A stretch of DNA of 64,000 bases from Nansenia antarctica (taxonomy: Eukaryota; Chordata; Actinopteri; Argentiniformes; Microstomatidae): contig OZ022341.1 in assembly GCA_963989245.1 (NCBI GenBank), positions 54,299,496 through 54,363,495 of the forward strand. Reading direction: 5' to 3'. Numbering within the stretch: the first letter of the stretch is position 1; every line of letters starts with the position of its first letter. The position numbers and the translations under genes are program-made. This document shows, one piece after another, positions 8,640-19,203 of this stretch. A model generated the notes under the pieces. It ran no database searches. It saw only the letters and a list, made by a program, of their open reading frames with translations, and had not been told where the DNA came from.

Positions 8640-8717
8640 AGACTATGTTATTGTTTGACTAAAACCCCTTGCTTGACTAAATAAAAATGATTGTAATGAT
8701 ACATGAACTCTGATAAT

Positions 8718-9203
8718 TTATTTGACCAACATTTTATTGACTTGCACAATCTTACACAATTGTCTGAACATGTTGAACACAACTAAACACATTATGAACA
8801 CACACACACACGGTTGCAACTTTTTCACAAAACGTGTTACCATTGTGTCATTTTTAAACAGATTAGAAGAATATTTATATATCAACATATCATAGGTGAT
8901 GCCTCTACACATGTGATTTAAGAAGTAGATACAGTGTTCACCACATGTGACCGATGTGACATCCTGAACTTGTTTGTCTGATAAATGTATCTCATCACAT
9001 GACATGTTTAAAAAGTCATAAATCGATTTAGGAAATATTGAATGATTTGGAGCATTTCCAAAACTGTCAAAAAAACACCCAACTCTCTCCAATATATAAA
9101 CTGCCAGCCAATGCTCTCCAGGCTGGTCAGAGGGGTGTGTGTTAATTATCATAGCACTAGGTCTTATTTGTAGAGGTTGCTGGGGCAGTTTATCACAAGC
9201 CAA
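8718..9203 (-). CDS. Protease fragment P9 (AC7 tail, Ser109Tyr)
   Basis: Private Tyr109 at 8877-8879. Confidence 0.6.
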   Translation of the reverse strand: MACDKLPQQPLQIRPSAMIINTHPSDQPGEHWLAVYILERVGCFFDSFGNAPNHSIFPKSIYDFLNMSCDEIHLSDKQVQDVTSVTCGEHCIYFLNHMCRGITYDMLIYKYSSNLFKNDTMVTRFVKKLQPCVCVFIMCLVVFNMFRQLCKIVQVNKMLVK

Positions 9204-9239
9204 AACACCTGGCTGTCAGTTCCACAGTATTCATGATGC

Positions 9240-9686
9240 TTAATAGTAATCAACTAAAACCTGTCTGCGATGGGACACTTCAATCATACTATCATATACC
9301 GCATAAATTATTAGATTGATGGTATTAGGCAGCGGGTTCCTGAAACGTGTCTCCAGGCGTATGTTACCACTCTTGATCAATGATAGATGCTGACTATTAT
9401 CCTCGTCAGGTGTCAGATTAAATGCATAAAGAGTGTACCCTCTCAGGAAATCGTTTCGATCAATGGCCATAGCACTGTTCTTTAAATGTCTCCCTGTTGA
9501 TAACACCAGTTGATAGAATTCACGAGTTACGCAACCATTAGGGAAGTCCGGTTGTAATGGTTTGGTGGGGAACTGGACACCGTCAACATATATTGCCAGA
9601 TATTCTAGATTATAATTCTTAAAATTGAATGGGTTCTTGCCATAGTCGCCCGTAAAAGAGTCATTATCAACCATCGCTACCACCAC
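9240..9686 (-). CDS. Capsid-like fragment C9
   Basis: Consensus protein. Confidence 0.6.
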   Translation of the reverse strand: MVVAMVDNDSFTGDYGKNPFNFKNYNLEYLAIYVDGVQFPTKPLQPDFPNGCVTREFYQLVLSTGRHLKNSAMAIDRNDFLRGYTLYAFNLTPDEDNSQHLSLIKSGNIRLETRFRNPLPNTINLIIYAVYDSMIEVSHRRQVLVDYY

Positions 9687-9798
9687 AGACTATGTTATTG
9701 TTTGACTAAAACCCCTTGCTTGACTAAATAAAAATGATTGTAATGATACATGAACTCTGATAATTTATTTGACCAACATTTTATTGACTTGCACAATC

Positions 9799-10248
9799 TT
9801 ACACAATTGTCTGAACATGTTGAACACAACTAAACACATTATGAACACACACACACGGTTGCAACTTTTTCACAAAACGTGTTACCATTGTGTCATTTTT
9901 AAACAGATTAGAAGAATATTTAGATATCAACATATCATAGGTGATGCCTCTACACATGTGATTTAAGAAGTAGATACAGTGTTCACCACATGTGACCGAT
10001 GTGACATCCTGAACTTGTTTGTCTGATAAATGTATCTCATCACATGACATGTTTAAAAAGTCATAAATCGATTTAGGAAATATTGAATGATTTGGAGCAT
10101 TTCCAAAACTGTCAAAAAAACACCCAACTCTCTCCAATTTATAAACTGCCAGCCAATGCTCTCCAGGCTGGTCAGAGGGGTGTGTGTTAATTATCATAGC
10201 ACTAGGTCTTATTTGTAGAGGTTGCTGGGGCAGTTTATCACAAGCCAA
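9799..10248 (-). CDS. Protease fragment P10 (AC6 tail, Ile37Lys)
   Basis: Lys37 (10138-10140) as in P2, eight units or 8,376 bp away. Both follow an AC7 unit. Confidence 0.6.
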   Translation of the reverse strand: MACDKLPQQPLQIRPSAMIINTHPSDQPGEHWLAVYKLERVGCFFDSFGNAPNHSIFPKSIYDFLNMSCDEIHLSDKQVQDVTSVTCGEHCIYFLNHMCRGITYDMLISKYSSNLFKNDTMVTRFVKKLQPCVCVHNVFSCVQHVQTIV

Positions 10249-10284
10249 AACACCTGGCTGTCAGTTCCACAGTATTCATGATGC

Positions 10285-10731
10285 TTAATAGTAATCAACT
10301 AAAACCTGTCTGCGATGGGACACTTCAATCATACTATCATATACCGCATAAATTATTAGATTGATGGTATTAGGCAGCGGGTTCCTGAAACGTGTCTCCA
10401 GGCGTATGTTACCACTCTTGATCAATGATAGATGCTGACTATTATCCTCGTCAGGTGTCAGATTAAATGCATAAAGAGTGTACCCTCTCAGGAAATCGTT
10501 TCGATCAATGGCCATAGCACTGTTCTTTAAATGTCTCCCTGTTGATAACACCAGTTGATAGAATTCACGAGTTACGCAACCATTAGGGAAGTCCGGTTGT
10601 AATGGTTTGGTGGGGAACTGGACACCGTCAACATATATTGCCAGATATTCTAGATTATAATTCTTAAAATTGAATGGGTTCTTGCCATAGTCGCCCGTAA
10701 AAGAGTCATTATCAACCATCGCTACCACCAC
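10285..10731 (-). CDS. Capsid-like fragment C10
   Basis: Consensus protein. Confidence 0.6.
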   Translation of the reverse strand: MVVAMVDNDSFTGDYGKNPFNFKNYNLEYLAIYVDGVQFPTKPLQPDFPNGCVTREFYQLVLSTGRHLKNSAMAIDRNDFLRGYTLYAFNLTPDEDNSQHLSLIKSGNIRLETRFRNPLPNTINLIIYAVYDSMIEVSHRRQVLVDYY

Positions 10732-10843
10732 AGACTATGTTATTGTTTGACTAAAACCCCTTGCTTGACTAAATAAAAATGATTGTAATGATACATGAAC
10801 TCTGATAATTTATTTGACCAACATTTTATTGACTTGCACAATC

Positions 10844-11293
10844 TTACACAATTGTCTGAACATGTTGAACACAACTAAACACATTATGAACACACACACA
10901 CGGTTGCAACTTTTTCACAAAACGTGTTACCATTGTGTCATTTTTAAACAGATTAGAAGAATATTTAGATATCAACATATCATAGGTGATGCCTCTACAC
11001 ATGTGATTTAAGAAGTAGATACAGTGTTCACCACATGTGACCGATGTGACATCCTGAACTTGTTTGTCTGATAAATGTATCTCATCACATGACATGTTTA
11101 AAAAGTCATAAATCGATTTAGGAAATATTGAATGATTTGGAGCATTTCCAAAACTGTCAAAAAAACACCCAACTCTCTCCAATATATAAACTGCCAGCCA
11201 ATGCTCTCCAGGCTGGTCAGAGGGGTGTGTGTTAATTATCATAGCACTAGGTCTTATTTGTAGAGGTTGCTGGGGCAGTTTATCACAAGCCAA
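10844..11293 (-). CDS. Protease fragment P11 (AC6 tail)
   Basis: Consensus 149-codon form. Confidence 0.6.
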   Translation of the reverse strand: MACDKLPQQPLQIRPSAMIINTHPSDQPGEHWLAVYILERVGCFFDSFGNAPNHSIFPKSIYDFLNMSCDEIHLSDKQVQDVTSVTCGEHCIYFLNHMCRGITYDMLISKYSSNLFKNDTMVTRFVKKLQPCVCVHNVFSCVQHVQTIV

Positions 11294-11329
11294 AACACCT
11301 GGCTGTCAGTTCCACAGTATTCATGATGC

Positions 11330-11776
11330 TTAATAGTAATCAACTAAAACCTGTCTGCGATGGGACACTTCAATCATACTATCATATACCGCATAAATTA
11401 TTAGATTGATGGTATTAGGCAGCGGGTTCCTGAAACGTGTCTCCAGGCGTATGTTACCACTCTTGATCAATGATAGATGCTGACTATTATCCTCGTCAGG
11501 TGTCAGATTAAATGCATAAAGAGTGTACCCTCTCAGGAAATCGTTTCGATCAATGGCCATAGCACTGTTCTTTAAATGTCTCCCTGTTGATAACACCAGT
11601 TGATAGAATTCACGAGTTACGCAACCATTAGGGAAGTCCGGTTGTAATGGTTTGGTGGGGAACTGGACACCGTCAACATATATTGCCAGATATTCTAGAT
11701 TATAATTCTTAAAATTGAATGGGTTCTTGCCATAGTCGCCCGTAAAAGAGTCATTATCAACCATCGCTACCACCAC
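11330..11776 (-). CDS. Capsid-like fragment C11
   Basis: Consensus protein; adjoining spacer carries TTGACTGAA, the first unit with this allele. Confidence 0.6.
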   Translation of the reverse strand: MVVAMVDNDSFTGDYGKNPFNFKNYNLEYLAIYVDGVQFPTKPLQPDFPNGCVTREFYQLVLSTGRHLKNSAMAIDRNDFLRGYTLYAFNLTPDEDNSQHLSLIKSGNIRLETRFRNPLPNTINLIIYAVYDSMIEVSHRRQVLVDYY

Positions 11777-11888
11777 AGACTATGTTATTGTTTGACTAAA
11801 ACCCCTTGCTTGACTGAATAAAAATGATTGTAATGATACATGAACTCTGATAATTTATTTGACCAACATTTTATTGACTTGCACAATC

Positions 11889-12338
11889 TTACACAATTGT
11901 CTGAACATGTTGAACACAACTAAACACATTATGAACACACACACACGGTTGCAACTTTTTCACAAAACGTGTTACCATTGTGTCATTTTTAAACAGATTA
12001 GAAGAATATTTAGATATCAACATATCATAGGTGATGCCTCTACACATGTGATTTAAGAAGTAGATACAGTGTTCACCACATGTGACCGATGTGACATCCT
12101 GAACTTGTTTGTCTGATAAATGTATCTCATCACATGACATGTTTAAAAAGTCATAAATCGATTTAGGAAATATTGAATGATTTGGAGCATTTCCAAAACT
12201 GTCAAAAAAACACCCAACTCTCTCCAATATATAAACTGCCAGCCAATGCTCTCCAGGCTGGTCAGAGGGGTGTGTGTTAATTATCATAGCACTAGGTCTT
12301 ATTTGTAGAGGTTGCTGGGGCAGTTTATCACAAGCCAA
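11889..12338 (-). CDS. Protease fragment P12 (AC6 tail)
   Basis: Consensus 149-codon form. Confidence 0.6.
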   Translation of the reverse strand: MACDKLPQQPLQIRPSAMIINTHPSDQPGEHWLAVYILERVGCFFDSFGNAPNHSIFPKSIYDFLNMSCDEIHLSDKQVQDVTSVTCGEHCIYFLNHMCRGITYDMLISKYSSNLFKNDTMVTRFVKKLQPCVCVHNVFSCVQHVQTIV

Positions 12339-12374
12339 AACACCTGGCTGTCAGTTCCACAGTATTCATGATGC

Positions 12375-12821
12375 TTAATAGTAATCAACTAAAACCTGTC
12401 TGCGATGGGACACTTCAATCATACTATCATATACCGCATAAATTATTAGATTGATGGTATTAGGCAGCGGGTTCCTGAAACGTGTCTCCAGGCGTATGTT
12501 ACCACTCTTGATCAATGATAGATGCTGACTATTATCCTCGTCAGGTGTCAGATTAAATGCATAAAGAGTGTACCCTCTCAGGAAATCGTTTCGATCAATG
12601 GCCATAGCACTGTTCTTTAAATGTCTCCCTGTTGATAACACCAGTTGATAGAATTCACGAGTTACGCAACCATTAGGGAAGTCCGGTTGTAATGGTTTGG
12701 TGGGGAACTGGACACCGTCAACATATATTGCCAGATATTCTAGATTATAATTCTTAAAATTGAATGGGTTCTTGCCATAGTCGCCCGTAAAAGAGTCATT
12801 ATCAACCATCGCTACCACCAC
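12375..12821 (-). CDS. Capsid-like fragment C12
   Basis: Consensus protein. Confidence 0.6.
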   Translation of the reverse strand: MVVAMVDNDSFTGDYGKNPFNFKNYNLEYLAIYVDGVQFPTKPLQPDFPNGCVTREFYQLVLSTGRHLKNSAMAIDRNDFLRGYTLYAFNLTPDEDNSQHLSLIKSGNIRLETRFRNPLPNTINLIIYAVYDSMIEVSHRRQVLVDYY

Positions 12822-12899
12822 AGACTATGTTATTGTTTGACTAAAACCCCTTGCTTGACTAAATAAAAATGATTGTAATGATACATGAACTCTGATAAT

Positions 12900-13385
12900 T
12901 TATTTGACCAACATTTTATTGACTTGCACAATCTTACACAATTGTCTGAACATGTTGAACACAACTAAACACATTATGAACACACACACACACGGTTGCA
13001 ACTTTTTCACAAAACGTGTTACCATTGTGTCATTTTTAAACAGATTAGAAGAATATTTAGATATCAACATATCATAGGTGATGCCTCTACACATGTGATT
13101 TAAGAAGTAGATACAGTGTTCACCACATGTGACCGATGTGACATCCTGAACTTGTTTGTCTGATAAATGTATCTCATCACATGACATGTTTAAAAAGTCA
13201 TAAATCGATTTAGGAAATATTGAATGATTTGGAGCATTTCCAAAACTGTCAAAAAAACACCCAACTCTCTCCAATATATAAACTGCCAGCCAATGCTCTC
13301 CAGGCTGGTCAGAGGGGTGTGTGTTAATTATCATAGCACTAGGTCTTATTTGTAGAGGTTGCTGGGGCAGTTTATCACAAGCCAA
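12900..13385 (-). CDS. Protease fragment P13 (AC7 tail)
   Basis: Consensus 161-codon form. Confidence 0.6.
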   Translation of the reverse strand: MACDKLPQQPLQIRPSAMIINTHPSDQPGEHWLAVYILERVGCFFDSFGNAPNHSIFPKSIYDFLNMSCDEIHLSDKQVQDVTSVTCGEHCIYFLNHMCRGITYDMLISKYSSNLFKNDTMVTRFVKKLQPCVCVFIMCLVVFNMFRQLCKIVQVNKMLVK

Positions 13386-13421
13386 AACACCTGGCTGTCA
13401 GTTCCACAGTATTCATGATGC

Positions 13422-13868
13422 TTAATAGTAATCAACTAAAACCTGTCTGCGATGGGACACTTCAATCATACTATCATATACCGCATAAATTATTAGATTG
13501 ATGGTATTAGGCAGCGGGTTCCTGAAACGTGTCTCCAGGCGTATGTTACCACTCTTGATCAATGATAGATGCTGACTATTATCCTCGTCAGGTGTCAGAT
13601 TAAATGCATAAAGAGTGTACCCTCTCAGGAAATCGTTTCGATCAATGGCCATAGCACTGTTCTTTAAATGTCTCCCTGTTGATAACACCAGTTGATAGAA
13701 TTCACGAGTTACGCAACCATTAGGGAAGTCCGGTTGTAATGGTTTGGTGGGGAACTGGACACCGTCAACATATATTGCCAGATACTCTAGATTATAATTC
13801 TTAAAATTGAATGGGTTCTTGCCATAGTCGCCCGTAAAAGAGTCATTATCAACCATCGCTACCACCAC
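13422..13868 (-). CDS. Capsid-like fragment C13
   Basis: Consensus protein with a private silent change at 13785. Its spacer has T-to-C at 13899 and a 4-bp deletion near 13926. Confidence 0.6.
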   Translation of the reverse strand: MVVAMVDNDSFTGDYGKNPFNFKNYNLEYLAIYVDGVQFPTKPLQPDFPNGCVTREFYQLVLSTGRHLKNSAMAIDRNDFLRGYTLYAFNLTPDEDNSQHLSLIKSGNIRLETRFRNPLPNTINLIIYAVYDSMIEVSHRRQVLVDYY

Positions 13869-14016
13869 AGACTATGTTATTGTTTGACTAAAACCCCTCG
13901 CTTGACTAAATAAAAATGATTGTAAACATGAACTCTGATAATTTATTTGACCAACATTTTATTGACTTGCACAATCTTACACAATTGTCTGAACATGTTG
14001 AACACAACTAAACACA

Positions 14017-14430
14017 TTATGAACACACACACACACACGGTTGCAACTTTTTCACAAAACGTGTTACCATTGTGTCATTTTTAAACAGATTAGAAGAATA
14101 TTTAGATATCAACATATCATAGGTGATGCCTCTACACATGTGATTTAAGAAGTAGATACAGTGTTCACCACATGTGACCGATGTGACATCCTGAACTTGT
14201 TTGTCTGATAAATGTATCTCATCACATGACATGTTTAAAAAGTCATAAATCGATTTAGGAAATATTGAATGATTTGGAGCATTTCCAAAACTGTCAAAAA
14301 AACACCCAACTCTCTCCAATATATAAACTGCCAGCCAATGCTCTCCAGGCTGGTCAGAGGGGTGTGTGTTAATTATCATAGCACTAGGTCTTATTTGTAG
14401 AGGTTGCTGGGGCAGTTTATCACAAGCCAA
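14017..14430 (-). CDS. Protease fragment P14 (AC8 tail)
   Basis: The 137-codon form. Confidence 0.6.
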   Translation of the reverse strand: MACDKLPQQPLQIRPSAMIINTHPSDQPGEHWLAVYILERVGCFFDSFGNAPNHSIFPKSIYDFLNMSCDEIHLSDKQVQDVTSVTCGEHCIYFLNHMCRGITYDMLISKYSSNLFKNDTMVTRFVKKLQPCVCVCS

Positions 14431-14466
14431 AACACCTGGCTGTCAGTTCCACAGTATTCATGATGC

Positions 14467-14913
14467 TTAATAGTAATCAACTAAAACCTGTCTGCGATGG
14501 GACACTTCAATCATACTATCATATACCGCATAAATTATTAGATTGATGGTATTAGGCAGCGGGTTCCTGAAACGTGTCTCCAGGCGTATGTTACCACTCT
14601 TGATCAATGATAGATGCTGACTATTATCCTCGTCAGGTGTCAGATTAAATGCATAAAGAGTGTACCCTCTCAGGAAATCGTTTCGATCAATGGCCATAGC
14701 ACTGTTCTTTAAATGTCTCCCTGTTGATAACACCAGTTGATAGAATTCACGAGTTACGCAACCATTAGGGAAGTCCGGTTGTAATGGTTTGGTGGGGAAC
14801 TGGACACCGTCAACATATATTGCCAGATATTCTAGATTATAATTCTTAAAATTGAATGGGTTCTTGCCATAGTCGCCCGTAAAAGAGTCATTATCAACCA
14901 TCGCTACCACCAC
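14467..14913 (-). CDS. Capsid-like fragment C14
   Basis: Consensus protein; spacer allele TTGACTGAA. Confidence 0.6.
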   Translation of the reverse strand: MVVAMVDNDSFTGDYGKNPFNFKNYNLEYLAIYVDGVQFPTKPLQPDFPNGCVTREFYQLVLSTGRHLKNSAMAIDRNDFLRGYTLYAFNLTPDEDNSQHLSLIKSGNIRLETRFRNPLPNTINLIIYAVYDSMIEVSHRRQVLVDYY

Positions 14914-15025
14914 AGACTATGTTATTGTTTGACTAAAACCCCTTGCTTGACTGAATAAAAATGATTGTAATGATACATGAACTCTGATAATTTATTTGAC
15001 CAACATTTTATTGACTTGCACAATC

Positions 15026-15475
15026 TTACACAATTGTCTGAACATGTTGAACACAACTAAACACATTATGAACACACACACACGGTTGCAACTTTTTCAC
15101 AAAACGTGTTACCATTGTGTCATTTTTAAACAGATTAGAAGAATATTTAGATATCAACATATCATAGGTGATGCCTCTACACATGTGATTTAAGAAGTAG
15201 ATACAGTGTTCACCACATGTGACCGATGTGACATCCTGAACTTGTTTGTCTGATAAATGTATCTCATCACATGACATGTTTAAAAAGTCATAAATCGATT
15301 TAGGAAATATTGAATGATTTGGAGCATTTCCAAAACTGTCAAAAAAACACCCAACTCTCTCCAATATATAAACTGCCAGCCAATGCTCTCCAGGCTGGTC
15401 AGAGGGGTGTGTGTTAATTATCATAGCACTAGGTCTTATTTGTAGAGGTTGCTGGGGCAGTTTATCACAAGCCAA
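15026..15475 (-). CDS. Protease fragment P15 (AC6 tail)
   Basis: Consensus 149-codon form. Confidence 0.6.
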   Translation of the reverse strand: MACDKLPQQPLQIRPSAMIINTHPSDQPGEHWLAVYILERVGCFFDSFGNAPNHSIFPKSIYDFLNMSCDEIHLSDKQVQDVTSVTCGEHCIYFLNHMCRGITYDMLISKYSSNLFKNDTMVTRFVKKLQPCVCVHNVFSCVQHVQTIV

Positions 15476-15511
15476 AACACCTGGCTGTCAGTTCCACAGT
15501 ATTCATGATGC

Positions 15512-15958
15512 TTAATAGTAATCAACTAAAACCTGTCTGCGATGGGACACTTCAATCATACTATCATATACCGCATAAATTATTAGATTGATGGTATTAG
15601 GCAGCGGGTTCCTGAAACGTGTCTCCAGGCGTATGTTACCACTCTTGATCAATGATAGATGCTGACTATTATCCTCGTCAGGTGTCAGATTAAATGCATA
15701 AAGAGTGTACCCTCTCAGGAAATCGTTTCGATCAATGGCCATAGCACTGTTCTTTAAATGTCTCCCTGTTGATAACACCAGTTGATAGAATTCACGAGTT
15801 ACGCAACCATTAGGGAAGTCCGGTTGTAATGGTTTGGTGGGGAACTGGACACCGTCAACATATATTGCCAGATATTCTAGATTATAATTCTTAAAATTGA
15901 ATGGGTTCTTGCCATAGTCGCCCGTAAAAGAGTCATTATCAACCATCGCTACCACCAC
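15512..15958 (-). CDS. Capsid-like fragment C15
   Basis: Consensus protein; spacer allele TTGACTGAA. Confidence 0.6.
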   Translation of the reverse strand: MVVAMVDNDSFTGDYGKNPFNFKNYNLEYLAIYVDGVQFPTKPLQPDFPNGCVTREFYQLVLSTGRHLKNSAMAIDRNDFLRGYTLYAFNLTPDEDNSQHLSLIKSGNIRLETRFRNPLPNTINLIIYAVYDSMIEVSHRRQVLVDYY

Positions 15959-16070
15959 AGACTATGTTATTGTTTGACTAAAACCCCTTGCTTGACTGAA
16001 TAAAAATGATTGTAATGATACATGAACTCTGATAATTTATTTGACCAACATTTTATTGACTTGCACAATC

Positions 16071-16520
16071 TTACACAATTGTCTGAACATGTTGAACACA
16101 ACTAAACACATTATGAACACACACACACGGTTGCAACTTTTTCACAAAACGTGTTACCATTGTGTCATTTTTAAACAGATTAGAAGAATATTTAGATATC
16201 AACATATCATAGGTGATGCCTCTACACATGTGATTTAAGAAGTAGATACAGTGTTCACCACATGTGACCGATGTGACATCCTGAACTTGTTTGTCTGATA
16301 AATGTATCTCATCACATGACATGTTTAAAAAGTCATAAATCGATTTAGGAAATATTGAATGATTTGGAGCATTTCCAAAACTGTCAAAAAAACACCCAAC
16401 TCTCTCCAATATATAAACTGCCAGCCAATGCTCTCCAGGCTGGTCAGAGGGGTGTGTGTTAATTATCATAGCACTAGGTCTTATTTGTAGAGGTTGCTGG
16501 GGCAGTTTATCACAAGCCAA
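16071..16520 (-). CDS. Protease fragment P16 (AC6 tail)
   Basis: Consensus 149-codon form. Confidence 0.6.
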   Translation of the reverse strand: MACDKLPQQPLQIRPSAMIINTHPSDQPGEHWLAVYILERVGCFFDSFGNAPNHSIFPKSIYDFLNMSCDEIHLSDKQVQDVTSVTCGEHCIYFLNHMCRGITYDMLISKYSSNLFKNDTMVTRFVKKLQPCVCVHNVFSCVQHVQTIV

Positions 16521-16556
16521 AACACCTGGCTGTCAGTTCCACAGTATTCATGATGC

Positions 16557-17003
16557 TTAATAGTAATCAACTAAAACCTGTCTGCGATGGGACACTTCAA
16601 TCATACTATCATATACCGCATAAATTATTAGATTGATGGTATTAGGCAGCGGGTTCCTGAAACGTGTCTCCAGGCGTATGTTACCACTCTTGATCAATGA
16701 TAGATGCTGACTATTATCCTCGTCAGGTGTCAGATTAAATGCATAAAGAGTGTACCCTCTCAGGAAATCGTTTCGATCAATGGCCATAGCACTGTTCTTT
16801 AAATGTCTCCCTGTTGATAACACCAGTTGATAGAATTCACGAGTTACGCAACCATTAGGGAAGTCCGGTTGTAATGGTTTGGTGGGGAACTGGACACCGT
16901 CAACATATATTGCCAGATATTCTAGATTATAATTCTTAAAATTGAATGGGTTCTTGCCATAGTCGCCCGTAAAAGAGTCATTATCAACCATCGCTACCAC
17001 CAC
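16557..17003 (-). CDS. Capsid-like fragment C16
   Basis: Consensus protein; spacer has the second copy of the 4-bp deletion haplotype. Confidence 0.6.
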   Translation of the reverse strand: MVVAMVDNDSFTGDYGKNPFNFKNYNLEYLAIYVDGVQFPTKPLQPDFPNGCVTREFYQLVLSTGRHLKNSAMAIDRNDFLRGYTLYAFNLTPDEDNSQHLSLIKSGNIRLETRFRNPLPNTINLIIYAVYDSMIEVSHRRQVLVDYY

Positions 17004-17077
17004 AGACTATGTTATTGTTTGACTAAAACCCCTCGCTTGACTAAATAAAAATGATTGTAAACATGAACTCTGATAAT

Positions 17078-17563
17078 TTATTTGACCAACATTTTATTGA
17101 CTTGCACAATCTTACACAATTGTCTGAACATGTTGAACACAACTAAACACATTATGAACACACACACACACGGTTGCAACTTTTTCACAAAACGTGTTAC
17201 CATTGTGTCATTTTTAAACAGATTAGAAGAATATTTAGATATCAACATATCATAGGTGATGCCTCTACACATGTGATTTAAGAAGTAGATACAGTGTTCA
17301 CCACATGTGACCGATGTGACATCCTGAACTTGTTTGTCTGATAAATGTATCTCATCACATGACATGTTTAAAAAGTCATAAATCGATTTAGGAAATATTG
17401 AATGATTTGGAGCATTTCCAAAACTGTCAAAAAAACACCCAACTCTCTCCAATATATAAACTGCCAGCCAATGCTCTCCAGGCTGGTCAGAGGGGTGTGT
17501 GTTAATTATCATAGCACTAGGTCTTATTTGTAGAGGTTGCTGGGGCAGTTTATCACAAGCCAA
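17078..17563 (-). CDS. Protease fragment P17 (AC7 tail)
   Basis: Consensus 161-codon form; with the deletion, this is the shortest unit (1,043 bp). Confidence 0.6.
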   Translation of the reverse strand: MACDKLPQQPLQIRPSAMIINTHPSDQPGEHWLAVYILERVGCFFDSFGNAPNHSIFPKSIYDFLNMSCDEIHLSDKQVQDVTSVTCGEHCIYFLNHMCRGITYDMLISKYSSNLFKNDTMVTRFVKKLQPCVCVFIMCLVVFNMFRQLCKIVQVNKMLVK

Positions 17564-17599
17564 AACACCTGGCTGTCAGTTCCACAGTATTCATGATGC

Positions 17600-18046
17600 T
17601 TAATAGTAATCAACTAAAACCTGTCTGCGATGGGACACTTCAATCATACTATCATATACCGCATAAATTATTAGATTGATGGTATTAGGCAGCGGGTTCC
17701 TGAAACGTGTCTCCAGGCGTATGTTACCACTCTTGATCAATGATAGATGCTGACTATTATCCTCGTCAGGTGTCAGATTAAATGCATAAAGAGTGTACCC
17801 TCTCAGGAAATCGTTTCGATCAATGGCCATAGCACTGTTCTTTAAATGTCTCCCTGTTGATAACACCAGTTGATAGAATTCACGAGTTACGCAACCATTA
17901 GGGAAGTCCGGTTGTAATGGTTTGGTGGGGAACTGGACACCGTCAACATATATTGCCAGATATTCTAGATTATAATTCTTAAAATTGAATGGGTTCTTGC
18001 CATAGTCGCCCGTAAAAGAGTCATTATCAACCATCGCTACCACCAC
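17600..18046 (-). CDS. Capsid-like fragment C17
   Basis: Consensus protein; spacer allele TTGACTGAA. Confidence 0.6.
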   Translation of the reverse strand: MVVAMVDNDSFTGDYGKNPFNFKNYNLEYLAIYVDGVQFPTKPLQPDFPNGCVTREFYQLVLSTGRHLKNSAMAIDRNDFLRGYTLYAFNLTPDEDNSQHLSLIKSGNIRLETRFRNPLPNTINLIIYAVYDSMIEVSHRRQVLVDYY

Positions 18047-18158
18047 AGACTATGTTATTGTTTGACTAAAACCCCTTGCTTGACTGAATAAAAATGATTG
18101 TAATGATACATGAACTCTGATAATTTATTTGACCAACATTTTATTGACTTGCACAATC

Positions 18159-18608
18159 TTACACAATTGTCTGAACATGTTGAACACAACTAAACACATT
18201 ATGAACACACACACACGGTTGCAACTTTTTCACAAAACGTGTTACCATTGTGTCATTTTTAAACAGATTAGAAGAATATTTAGATATCAACATATCATAG
18301 GTGATGCCTCTACACATGTGATTTAAGAAGTAGATACAGTGTTCACCACATGTGACCGATGTGACATCCTGAACTTGTTTGTCTGATAAATGTATCTCAT
18401 CACATGACATGTTTAAAAAGTCATAAATCGATTTAGGAAATATTGAATGATTTGGAGCATTTCCAAAACTGTCAAAAAAACACCCAACTCTCTCCAATAT
18501 ATAAACTGCCAGCCAATGCTCTCCAGGCTGGTCAGAGGGGTGTGTGTTAATTATCATAGCACTAGGTCTTATTTGTAGAGGTTGCTGGGGCAGTTTATCA
18601 CAAGCCAA
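18159..18608 (-). CDS. Protease fragment P18 (AC6 tail)
   Basis: Consensus 149-codon form. Confidence 0.6.
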   Translation of the reverse strand: MACDKLPQQPLQIRPSAMIINTHPSDQPGEHWLAVYILERVGCFFDSFGNAPNHSIFPKSIYDFLNMSCDEIHLSDKQVQDVTSVTCGEHCIYFLNHMCRGITYDMLISKYSSNLFKNDTMVTRFVKKLQPCVCVHNVFSCVQHVQTIV

Positions 18609-18644
18609 AACACCTGGCTGTCAGTTCCACAGTATTCATGATGC

Positions 18645-19091
18645 TTAATAGTAATCAACTAAAACCTGTCTGCGATGGGACACTTCAATCATACTATCAT
18701 ATACCGCATAAATTATTAGATTGATGGTATTAGGCAGCGGGTTCCTGAAACGTGTCTCCAGGCGTATGTTACCACTCTTGATCAATGATAGATGCTGACT
18801 ATTATCCTCGTCAGGTGTCAGATTAAATGCATAAAGAGTGTACCCTCTCAGGAAATCGTTTCGATCAATGGCCATAGCACTGTTCTTTAAATGTCTCCCT
18901 GTTGATAACACCAGTTGATAGAATTCACGAGTTACGCAACCATTAGGGAAGTCCGGTTGTAATGGTTTGGTGGGGAACTGGACACCGTCAACATATATTG
19001 CCAGATATTCTAGATTATAATTCTTAAAATTGAATGGGTTCTTGCCATAGTCGCCCGTAAAAGAGTCATTATCAACCATCGCTACCACCAC
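18645..19091 (-). CDS. Capsid-like fragment C18
   Basis: Consensus protein. Confidence 0.6.
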   Translation of the reverse strand: MVVAMVDNDSFTGDYGKNPFNFKNYNLEYLAIYVDGVQFPTKPLQPDFPNGCVTREFYQLVLSTGRHLKNSAMAIDRNDFLRGYTLYAFNLTPDEDNSQHLSLIKSGNIRLETRFRNPLPNTINLIIYAVYDSMIEVSHRRQVLVDYY

Positions 19092-19203
19092 AGACTATGT
19101 TATTGTTTGACTAAAACCCCTTGCTTGACTAAATAAAAATGATTGTAATGATACATGAACTCTGATAATTTATTTGACCAACATTTTATTGACTTGCACA
19201 ATC

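Larger units (their letters stand above)
13899..17062. repeat. Three-unit spacing of a spacer deletion haplotype
   Basis: A spacer with C in place of T (13899 and 17034, 3,135 bp apart) and a 4-bp deletion (GTAAACATG in place of GTAATGATACATG) occurs twice, after C13 and C16, and nowhere else. The AC tracts of the two units differ (8 and 7), so the tract has changed since the duplication. Confidence 0.8.
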
